A model generated the notes under the pieces. That model had not been told where the DNA came from. It saw nothing but the letters and a program-made list of their open reading frames with translations, and ran no database searches. A program made the position numbers and the translations under genes. 64,000 bases of DNA from Fodinibius saliphilus (GTDB lineage: Bacteria > Bacteroidota > Rhodothermia > Balneolales > Balneolaceae): the NCBI RefSeq assembly GCF_005869845.1, contig NZ_VAWF01000004.1:1-64000 (forward strand). The letters run 5' to 3'. Shown piece by piece: positions 57,167 through 64,000 of this stretch (positions are counted from its first letter, which is position 1; every line of letters starts with the position of its first letter).

Positions 57167-57652
57167 ATGGAAACAATTAAAAAGTTCATCAAACTATACT
57201 ACTTCCATTTTATTGCTTTAGCTTTAATTTCCGTATTGGCCTATTCAAACTTTAACCAAAGGCAGGAGATAGAAACAAAAGATGCGAAGATATCTCTATT
57301 CTTTGAGAACCATTCTTATAATCAATCATTATCGTCACGGTGAAGCGAAATTTTTCCTTTTCACCCAAAGCTCCAAAAAAAGGTTTTTGCTGCCCGTACA
57401 AATACTACCGATTATCTTACTGTTATCGCAAATTTCCGTGTTTGTAGTACATGTTTAAGTGATGAACTTGAAATTATCAATCACTTAGGTGACCAACTTA
57501 AAGACCAACATATCCAACCTATTATCATTTTTGGGATAAATCGAGACAGTGAGAAAGAATTAATTTTGTCATACCGCAAACGAGAGCTTATAAAAGTACC
57601 CTATATCACGGTTATCTATTCTAAACTCAATAATTTTATCCCTTTGATCTAA
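57167..57652 (+). pseudogene. Thioredoxin-like protein gene interrupted by a TGA codon
   Basis: From ATG 57167 the frame encodes a membrane/export segment (FIALALISVLAYS), and after 58 codons it meets TGA at 57341. The same frame continues for 102 codons to TAA 57650 and contains VCSTCLSDELEII, a CxxC motif followed by a thioredoxin-like pattern (PIIIFGINRDSEKE). Only this one stop breaks it. It would be a membrane-tethered disulphide enzyme if read through; as written it is inactivated. Confidence 0.65.
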
Positions 57653-57770
57653 TTATAGTACTAGTTATCACCCACACTCTATAAGGAAGCAAATCTAACT
57701 TTTAGGTAAACTCTTTTCCGATTGGCTGATAGCCCAGCTAAGAACATGGCCTGAGACCATATAAAAGAAA

Positions 57771-57802
57771 TTTTCTTTGCATGTACAAACATGCAAAGGA
57801 AA
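57771..57802 (-). terminator. Long hairpin between convergent genes
   Basis: TTTTCTTTGCATGT and ACATGCAAAGGAAA form a 14-bp stem (one G-T pair) around ACAA, 9 bp after the stop of the leftward gene at 57811. The run after the stem on the minus strand (TTTCTTTTATA) is T-rich but broken. It probably ends transcription from either side. Confidence 0.55.
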
Positions 57803-57810
57803 ATAATGCA

Positions 57811-58326
57811 TCAGGAATGTTGGTAGATCTTTTGTTTCAGTAAATCCACTACTATTTCGTTCTTTTTACTTACGCGCAGGGCATCCACCAATACCAGTAG
57901 CTCATAGAGTGCTGCATCTTCGCTACACGCCTTTGGCACTGTATCATATAGCGGTGGAATAACAATGCCCTTGGTTGAATACCCCTTTGCAGGCCATATA
58001 TACGGATCATCCACTACAAAATCCTTTTCAAGAAGCGGAGCGGAGTAGGCGGTGGGCATACCGCGCTGCAGGCTACCCGGTACTGCAGGAAACACATGTT
58101 TTATTCCATAAACCAAGAAAACGAGCAGTTCGTCCTTACGGACTGTTTTCTTATCTCTTTCAATAAGCTCACCAATCACCGATCGATTCAGAGATTCACT
58201 TACTTCTGAATTACTAATATATAGTTGGGTTGCCAGATCTTTTTTATACCAGCTTTCCTCACCCAGGGCAATAATTTTAAGTAAAATTACAATATCTTGT
58301 GGACGCATTCCTTTGTGTTCTTTCAT
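57811..58326 (-). CDS. Winged-helix-like protein of unknown function
   Basis: The 171-residue protein begins with a helix-turn-helix-like region (MRPQDIVILLKIIALGEESWYKKDLATQLYIS, ~7-38). A region of unclear fold follows, with MPTAYSAPLLEKDFVVDDPYIWP and a C-terminal helix. An alternative start is the Met at residue 7. It probably binds DNA. No operon partner is present, and I do not recognise the family. Confidence 0.65.
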   Translation of the reverse strand: MKEHKGMRPQDIVILLKIIALGEESWYKKDLATQLYISNSEVSESLNRSVIGELIERDKKTVRKDELLVFLVYGIKHVFPAVPGSLQRGMPTAYSAPLLEKDFVVDDPYIWPAKGYSTKGIVIPPLYDTVPKACSEDAALYELLVLVDALRVSKKNEIVVDLLKQKIYQHS

Positions 58327-58469
58327 AGGGAAGCAGAATAACCAAAAGCCTTTTAAAACACAAGGTTTGCAAATCGCGAAACGATAAAACCTTATTTATT
58401 CATTACAAGAACATTTTTATTGAAACAGATGTATTTCTATATACAATAATTCTATATACAACTATAGCT

Positions 58470-58808
58470 ATGGATCAAATAACATGGGCGCAATTTGAAC
58501 AAATAGAGTTACGTGCAGGTACTATTATTCAAGCCAAAAAGTTTCCGGAAGCTCGCAAACCTGCCTACAAACTAAAGGTAGATTTTGGTGAGTCCATTGG
58601 CATTAAACAAAGTAGTGCTCAAATTACTGAGCTTTATAACCCCGACGATCTTTTGGGTAAACAAGTACTGGGTATCGTGAATTTTCCACCCAAACAGATC
58701 GGGCCCTTTATTTCTGAATGCCTTATAACCGGCTTTTATCGCGAGGATAAAAAAGTGGTATTAGCCACGCCCGACAAACAGGTTCCAAACGGATCCAAAC
58801 TCTGTTAA
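58470..58808 (+). CDS. csaA: CsaA-type tRNA-binding protein
   Basis: The 112-residue OB-fold protein matches CsaA, a dimeric tRNA-binding protein reported as an export-related chaperone in Bacillus. Recognisable segments are FEQIELRAGTIIQA, AYKLKVDFG, IGIKQSSAQIT and VLGIVNFPPKQIGPFISECLITGF. Confidence 0.94.
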   Translation: MDQITWAQFEQIELRAGTIIQAKKFPEARKPAYKLKVDFGESIGIKQSSAQITELYNPDDLLGKQVLGIVNFPPKQIGPFISECLITGFYREDKKVVLATPDKQVPNGSKLC

Positions 58809-58857
58809 TAAACAAGCCGATTGGATTATATAATAATCATTCCATATGCTATAGAGG

Positions 58858-59667
58858 ATGGCATATCAATTAATTTCACATAGCGTCTGTTCTCTGTTCA
58901 TTTGGGTATCCTGCCTTTTGCTAACATTGGCAAGCTCTGCTAATAGTCAACATTTGGTGGTATACCCGAAACAGAAAAACGATAGCCTTTCGTTGGAAGT
59001 TGAAAACAGATTTCCCTGTACCATTAATCTTACGGCGAAATCAACAGAATTCGATACCAGTTTTACCGAAGTGATCCCAAGTAAACAGAAACGGTTACTC
59101 TTTCAATGGACCAACCCTTCCGGGAACCTTGTAAAAGAGATAAAAGAGGTTTTCGACTTTGATTACTTTTTTGGTGATCCTAATACTATTCATGACGACG
59201 AATACGAATACAGCCTCCCATTTCCGGAAGGGAAAACCTATGTTTTAACACAGGGTAATAAAACTTCTTTTACCCATAATACTCCGCGCTCTAAATATGC
59301 TTTCGACTTTGCGATCCCAGAGGGTAATTATATTTCTGCGGCTCGTGGGGGTGTAGTTGCTGATGTCATAGAAGAATATAAGGAGAGTGGCCAAGTAGAA
59401 AGTATGATGGATAAGGGAAATCGTATTATTATTTGTCATGACGATGGAACAGTTGCTCTTTACGCTCACCTCCAGTACCAGGGAGCTTTTGTAAAAATAG
59501 GAGATAATGTTTTTGTGGGACAAGTAATAGGTCGAAGCGGTAATACCGGTTACAGCACTGCTCCTCACCTTCATTTTGTCGTGCTTATTGGTAATCGGTC
59601 AATACCTATTCGATTTCGAAATGAATACACCATTCTATACGAAGGTGAAACCTATGGCCATGAATAA
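58858..59667 (+). CDS. Secreted M23-family (LytM) metallopeptidase
   Basis: The 269-residue protein has a signal peptide ending near ANSQ, an N-terminal beta domain and a C-terminal M23 domain. The zinc site is visible as H...D in FTHNTPRSKYAFDFA and HLHF in TAPHLHFVV, with a third motif LYAHL. M23 enzymes cut peptidoglycan cross-links or glycine-rich peptides. It stands alone, 50 bp after csaA. Confidence 0.88.
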   Translation: MAYQLISHSVCSLFIWVSCLLLTLASSANSQHLVVYPKQKNDSLSLEVENRFPCTINLTAKSTEFDTSFTEVIPSKQKRLLFQWTNPSGNLVKEIKEVFDFDYFFGDPNTIHDDEYEYSLPFPEGKTYVLTQGNKTSFTHNTPRSKYAFDFAIPEGNYISAARGGVVADVIEEYKESGQVESMMDKGNRIIICHDDGTVALYAHLQYQGAFVKIGDNVFVGQVIGRSGNTGYSTAPHLHFVVLIGNRSIPIRFRNEYTILYEGETYGHE

Positions 59668-59858
59668 CTTTTTATCCATCTCTAGTACCCAGTCATCTAA
59701 TAAAAAATCTTTTTATTATTAAGCATAAAAACATGGCTATGAATATGTTTTAAAACTACCAACGCATTTTTAACATACTTTTTTAATAATTAAGAAAATC
59801 ACAAACAACCGATGCATTGTTACTCGAACAGTATGATCCACTAACACTTCTGTCTGTT

Positions 59859-61028
59859 CTAAATAGCTACCAAAAGTGCGGTTCCGTACATTAGAGCTAT
59901 TCCTATGGTAAAACCTAACAGGTTAGGTACTGTAAAACGATCTCCTACTTCTGCATTGCGGCCAATGTAACTGCTAATCTCAACAATAACCTGTAATATA
60001 GCCCCTGCCCCTATGGCAAATAAAACAGCACCCCACTGCGGACTATAAGAAAAAGCCCCAATAATGGTCCCTGCAGCAGCAGGGAGGCCGGCAAGAATGG
60101 TAAGCCCGATAAAGGTTATGAATTTAGTTTTTCGTTCAAGCAATGGAGTAGCAATTCCTATACCTTCTGTCAAATTGTGGAGAGTAAAACCAACTACAAG
60201 AAAAGCTCCCAAAGCAGCTTCCCCTGATGCCAATGCGGCTCCCACGGCCAACCCTTCTCCTAAATTATGCAACCCTATTCCTATTGCCAGATAAATTGCC
60301 AGTGATAACCCCTCGGGGGCTTTACCCTTGCTACGGCCAACAGCATATATTAAAAGAAAAGAAAGCCCAGTAACCAGCCACACTGTTAGACTACCTTCAA
60401 AAACAGTTGCTGCTTCTGTAACCAACTCCAATCCTTCCTGAAGCGTATCAATAAATAAATAAAGAAGTAATCCCAATGTAAGGGTAAGCAGGAATTGTAG
60501 TACGCTATCTCCTTTTGTTTTCAGGTAAGGATAGAACATCAGGCCCAAGGCTACGGGTATAACCCCAATAAAAATGCCCAATAAAATATATCCCCAAACC
60601 CGTTTCACCGTCCATTCAGGAGTTGCTGTTGCAACCTCAATCGTGTGGTTAAAGGTAGCTCCCACATCTGTTAACAGTGTTATTTCATGCAATTCATTTT
60701 TAACCCAAGGGTAAGGTATGGTAACCCAAGAACTAGATAACCTGGGAATGGGTCCTTGAGGATCCATTGAAAACTTCCAATACGCTTCGTCAACCATAAC
60801 TTGGGCCAACTTTACCGACTCAGAACCGTTTGCCCGTACTTTTAAATGGATGCCATTATCATTGAGCTTTGTTTGCTCCACCGTTAACTGTTGTACGGGA
60901 GGGGCATTGCCTGCAAGCATTTGCAAGGGATTTTCAGCTAGGAATAGCACAACTGATCCCACTAATAAAATTAATGGAATGACAGCCCATATCCATTTTG
61001 GCAACCTTTTTTTCCAGTCAGTATTCAT
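59859..61028 (-). CDS. ZIP-family metal transporter with an N-terminal extracytoplasmic domain
   Basis: The 389-residue protein has an N-terminal helix (~12-32), a beta-rich extracytoplasmic region (~33-150) and then eight helices of the ZIP (Zrt/Irt-like) family. The metal motifs HNLGEG and HNLTEG lie in the helices that form the ZIP metal path. ZIP proteins import zinc, iron or manganese. The extra N-terminal domain is not typical of bacterial ZupT (~260 residues). Its ATG overlaps the oxidase stop by 4 bp (ATGA), so the two are coupled. Confidence 0.9.
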   Translation of the reverse strand: MNTDWKKRLPKWIWAVIPLILLVGSVVLFLAENPLQMLAGNAPPVQQLTVEQTKLNDNGIHLKVRANGSESVKLAQVMVDEAYWKFSMDPQGPIPRLSSSWVTIPYPWVKNELHEITLLTDVGATFNHTIEVATATPEWTVKRVWGYILLGIFIGVIPVALGLMFYPYLKTKGDSVLQFLLTLTLGLLLYLFIDTLQEGLELVTEAATVFEGSLTVWLVTGLSFLLIYAVGRSKGKAPEGLSLAIYLAIGIGLHNLGEGLAVGAALASGEAALGAFLVVGFTLHNLTEGIGIATPLLERKTKFITFIGLTILAGLPAAAGTIIGAFSYSPQWGAVLFAIGAGAILQVIVEISSYIGRNAEVGDRFTVPNLLGFTIGIALMYGTALLVAI

Positions 61029-62155
61029 ACAACATCCTTATTTTCATTGATAACTTCGAAAAAGCTCATCCATCCCAGTTCAGCAAATTCAGCCTGGTGC
61101 GCATGAAACATATATCGTCCGGGCTCAAAATCTTCAAATGAAAATTCCAGAATACCCCGTTGGGCCTGACAAAGCATCACCGTATCTATGGTTTCTTTGG
61201 TTGGATACAGGGTAGTGCCATGATCATAGTAGTCAAAGAAGTTTGCATGAAGATGAAAAGAATTAATGGGATCAAACTCCGTGACATTGACTAAATATAC
61301 CCGTGTTGGTTTATCATGCTTGATGGGAATAGGCTTCTGCTGGTAAGCAAAAGCGACCGTATTGGCAGCATAGATTTCGTTATCAGCATCAAAATTGGTA
61401 TCAAAACCATTCATAACCATGAAAAGCTCCTGCCATTCTTCATTTTCGGGCGTTCCCAACAAGCGTGAACGGGCAACCTCTTCAAATTCTGGATGGTTTT
61501 CAGGGGCCGGATCTACGATAAACCCCCCATATAGTCCTTTGTGCATATGTCTCTTTAGCGGCATAGAATGGCAGTGGTATAGATGACATCCAAACGGCTC
61601 TGCATCAAACTCGTAGGTAAAAGATTCACCGGGATTAATAATTCCCGGACCATTTCCCGGTACTCCGTCCATTGTTGCCGAATGAATTCCATGAAAATGA
61701 ATAGTATGAGGATGAGAGCCTGAATTGATAAATTCCACACGCACACGATCACCTTCTGTGCATCTCATTGTAGGCCCAGGCACCCGGCCGTTATAGGTCC
61801 AGGCAGGAAAATGAATGCCGGGAGCAACTTCAATCTCTTTATCTACTGCTATCATTTGAAATTCTCGCAGCCTTTGTCCATTTGGCAGGGTTGAAACTTT
61901 ACCAGTATCCCAATCTGTAAGCATTTCATGAGGGTCAAATCCATTCTTTTCATGGTCAACCTTCCCAATAGCCGTCATTCCATTGTGGTCAACACCAGGA
62001 TGTGCAGGCTCGTCGGTTTCTACTCCTTCAGATGACTGCTCACCAACACCTTGACTGTCACCACTCCCAAAAAATATCGATCCCAGGAGAGCACTGGCCC
62101 CGGTTATCAGGCCAGATTTCAGAAACAGTTTTCTTGGAATTTTGTCGTCAAACAT
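61025..62155 (-). CDS. Two-domain multicopper oxidase
   Basis: The 376-residue protein has an N-terminal export segment (LFLKSGLITGASALLGSIFF), preceded by R-K rather than a strict twin arginine. Two cupredoxin domains follow, with copper motifs HPHTIHFHGIH, CHLYHCHSMPLKRHMHKG, FHLHANFF and HAHQAEF. These form trinuclear and type 1 sites. Such enzymes oxidise metals or phenols. The coupled ZIP transporter suggests a ferroxidase-like or metal-handling role. An acidic linker (residues ~30-55) follows the signal. Confidence 0.88.
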   Translation of the reverse strand: MFDDKIPRKLFLKSGLITGASALLGSIFFGSGDSQGVGEQSSEGVETDEPAHPGVDHNGMTAIGKVDHEKNGFDPHEMLTDWDTGKVSTLPNGQRLREFQMIAVDKEIEVAPGIHFPAWTYNGRVPGPTMRCTEGDRVRVEFINSGSHPHTIHFHGIHSATMDGVPGNGPGIINPGESFTYEFDAEPFGCHLYHCHSMPLKRHMHKGLYGGFIVDPAPENHPEFEEVARSRLLGTPENEEWQELFMVMNGFDTNFDADNEIYAANTVAFAYQQKPIPIKHDKPTRVYLVNVTEFDPINSFHLHANFFDYYDHGTTLYPTKETIDTVMLCQAQRGILEFSFEDFEPGRYMFHAHQAEFAELGWMSFFEVINENKDVV

Positions 62156-62326
62156 AGTAAAATCATTACATATTAACCTTAGGCTATATTTAATGTATAA
62201 AAATAAAATTGTTAGTTAAAGCTAAATAATAAATTTAGTTTACTGTTCATTATATCTGTTAACAATACTAATTTTCATGAACCATTCACCTCTACAAAAA
62301 GGTTATCTGTAACCAAAACTTGAACT

Positions 62327-62803
62327 ATGCATAAATACCATGCTACCATAGAATGGGAACGAAACGGAGAAACCTTCACAAAAAACAAATATTCACGCAA
62401 ACACCAATGGATATTTGACGGGGGAACAACTGTCTCGGCTTCCGCTTCACCGAACATTGTACCAGAACCTTTTTCTGATCCTTCGTCGGTTGATCCTGAG
62501 GAATCGTTTATTGCTTCTATTTCAAGCTGCCATATGCTCTGGTTTCTTTCAATTGCAGCTCAGGAAGGGTATATTGTCGACGCTTATTCTGATCAAGCCG
62601 AAGGGTTAATGCAAAAGAATAAGAAAGGGAAATTGGCCATTACAGAGGTTATATTAAGACCTGTTGTAACATTTGATAAAAATCAACATCCAACTCCTAC
62701 TACGCACGATAAACTGCATCATCGGGCACATGGTCGATGTTTTATTGCAAACTCAGTGCACACAAACATTACCATCAATGCAACTATCGATGGTTCTTCC
62801 TAA
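62327..62803 (+). CDS. OsmC-family peroxiredoxin-like protein
   Basis: The 158-residue protein has the two conserved cysteines of OsmC/Ohr proteins, in SISSCHMLWFLSIA and GRCFIANSV. OsmC proteins reduce organic hydroperoxides. It is the first of three rightward genes (OsmC, DUF1801, MsrA) that could all serve redox protection, although the 50-110 bp gaps do not prove one operon. Confidence 0.92.
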   Translation: MHKYHATIEWERNGETFTKNKYSRKHQWIFDGGTTVSASASPNIVPEPFSDPSSVDPEESFIASISSCHMLWFLSIAAQEGYIVDAYSDQAEGLMQKNKKGKLAITEVILRPVVTFDKNQHPTPTTHDKLHHRAHGRCFIANSVHTNITINATIDGSS

Positions 62804-62860
62804 ATATTCTGAGATCTTTAGCAGGAATTATTCATACAACTTAAACTATCAACTAATATC

Positions 62861-63304
62861 ATGGCAAAGAGTAAAGCTCAATCTGTTGACGAATATATCC
62901 AGGAACTACCCGAATATCGCAGGGAAACGATAGAAGAAATTCGACAACTTATCCTTGATAATCTTCCTGATGGATATGTAGAAACCATTAGCTGGGGAAT
63001 GATTAACTATGAAATCCCACTGGAGAAATATCCCGACACTTATAATAACCAACCCCTCACCTATATTGGGCTTGAGGTTCAGAGAAACCATAATGCTCTT
63101 TATTTGATGTCTGCCTACCAAGACGAAGAGGTCCAAGAATGGCTAGAGGAAAAATTTGAAGAATCCAATAAGGAGATGGAAATGGGACGATCATGTATAC
63201 TCTTCCAGACAAAAAACGATCTTCCGCTTGACGCTATTGCTGAACTTATTGCCAAATATTCTCCCGATGAATTTATCGAGGCATACGAGGAAACACGAAA
63301 ATAG
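62861..63304 (+). CDS. DUF1801-family protein (YdhG-like)
   Basis: The 147-residue protein has the DUF1801 pattern with VDEYIQELPEYRRETIEEIRQLIL, WGMINYEIPL and a C-terminal LPLDAIAELIAKYSPDEFI. The fold is a small SHS2/YdhG-type domain of unknown function. Confidence 0.85.
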   Translation: MAKSKAQSVDEYIQELPEYRRETIEEIRQLILDNLPDGYVETISWGMINYEIPLEKYPDTYNNQPLTYIGLEVQRNHNALYLMSAYQDEEVQEWLEEKFEESNKEMEMGRSCILFQTKNDLPLDAIAELIAKYSPDEFIEAYEETRK

Positions 63305-63416
63305 TAATAACTGTTAAGGATAGCACGTCTATAGGATTAGTAATGCAGATTTTAGCCACTGCATTACTACTCTGCAAGAATGGCTATCACAGAATTCAGA
63401 AAACTATGTTATTACT

Positions 63417-64000
63417 ATGAATACTTTAAAATTGCTACTCTTAATAAGTGGAATTGGGTTATTTGCCAGCTTTAGTGCGGTAGCCCAGCAATCTAATAAT
63501 ATGGCAATGGAAGAACAGGAAAAAATCTTCGAAGAAGCGACACTGGGTGCTGGTTGCTTCTGGTGTGTAGAAGCAATATTTGAAGAAGTTAAAGGGGTAA
63601 AATCTGTTGTAGCCGGTTATGCCGGCGGTAAAATTAAGAATCCCAGTTATAAACAAGTAGCCTCAGGTGCTACAGATCATGCTGAGGTTACGCGCATTAC
63701 CTATGATCCTGCTACGGTATCATTTGAACAGCTACTTGAGGTCTTTTGGCATACTCATAACCCAACTACCAAAAATCGGCAAGGTGCTGATGTGGGCCCC
63801 CAATACCGATCAGTAATCTTTTATCATAATGACAAGCAAAAAAAGATTGCCCAAGAATCTCTTAAAAAAACCGATAGTACAGATCTCTGGAAAGACCCCA
63901 TAGTAACAGAAGTTGAACCATTAACAAACTATTCAAAAGCAGAAAACTATCATCAAAACTATTACGAAAACAATCCCAATGCGGGATACTGCACGGTAGT
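63417..64000 (+). CDS. msrA: Secreted peptide-methionine (S)-S-oxide reductase, N-terminal part
   Basis: The gene runs off the right edge after 194 codons. It starts with a signal peptide (LLLLISGIGLFASFSAVAQ). The MsrA catalytic motif GAGCFWCVEAIFEE follows, then VVAGYAGG, the long signature HAEVTRITYDPATVSFEQLL, and NYHQNYY-like AENYHQNYYENN. It repairs oxidised methionine, here in the periplasm because of the signal peptide. Confidence 0.95.
   Translation, partial: MNTLKLLLLISGIGLFASFSAVAQQSNNMAMEEQEKIFEEATLGAGCFWCVEAIFEEVKGVKSVVAGYAGGKIKNPSYKQVASGATDHAEVTRITYDPATVSFEQLLEVFWHTHNPTTKNRQGADVGPQYRSVIFYHNDKQKKIAQESLKKTDSTDLWKDPIVTEVEPLTNYSKAENYHQNYYENNPNAGYCTV

Noticed and set aside
57341-57343. 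TGA in the thioredoxin-like gene as a selenocysteine codon
   Set aside because: It lies in a variable linker far from the CxxC site, and no selenocysteine insertion hairpin was evident downstream.

Overview
The window looks like a core chromosomal segment, with one accessory stretch, from an AT-rich Gram-negative bacterium of the Bacteroidota/FCB assemblage. A Balneolota-like marine or halophilic genus is my best guess. This is inference from gene order and protein style, including a long-form IspH, an orphan NtrY-like kinase with a very large sensor, DciA next to RecF, many signal-peptide and beta-barrel proteins, and one TAnnTTTG-type promoter box. No rRNA gene, CRISPR array or intact transposase was seen.

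Positions 1-40,000 are mostly housekeeping. On the minus strand lie tRNA-Thr(TGT), tRNA-Tyr, tRNA-Gly, tRNA-Thr(GGT) and the start of tuf, which is the classical thrU-tyrU-glyT-thrT-tufB order. Next come a DedA protein, ispF, ispD and queA. A plus-strand run holds a secreted protein, a LytR_C protein, rsfS, a lipoprotein, a 2-hydroxyacid dehydrogenase, a 1295-residue sensor kinase and a MATE exporter. A compact three-gene cluster (12.4-15.4 kb) encodes a type III polyketide synthase, a methyltransferase and an FAD monooxygenase. A GAF kinase and aconitase follow on the minus strand, then the translation block rplM-rpsI-rpsB-tsf-pyrH-frr, smc and ispH. A minus-strand group holds a YbbR protein, dciA, recF, enolase and an outer-membrane protein. 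After a small protein and prmC, a 395-bp gap with three perfect DnaA boxes precedes dnaA, so this is a candidate replication origin. folB, folK, a deoxynucleoside kinase, a small membrane protein, a TPR protein and tRNA-Leu(GAG) follow.

Positions 40,000-58,400 are accessory in character. They hold a TolB-like/TPR protein, a secreted HExxH protein, a gutted type IIG restriction-modification gene and a truncated secreted protein. The most striking locus is a tight minus-strand operon (50.9 to 44.3 kb) that looks like a synthase-dependent exopolysaccharide system. It encodes a protein with AMIN-like, TolC-like and GH18-like regions fused in one chain, a HlyD-like adaptor, a degenerate receiver, a response regulator with a zinc-ribbon (TackOD1-like) output region, a processive GT2 synthase and a small membrane protein. 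A zinc-ribbon protein and a triple-PAS HisKA_2 kinase lie just upstream. Further right, an AraC-type regulator precedes a locus of small secreted six-cysteine peptides and a thioredoxin-like protein, two members of which are broken.

Positions 58,400-64,000 hold csaA, an M23 peptidase, a multicopper oxidase overlapping a ZIP metal transporter, an OsmC protein, a DUF1801 protein and the start of a secreted MsrA.
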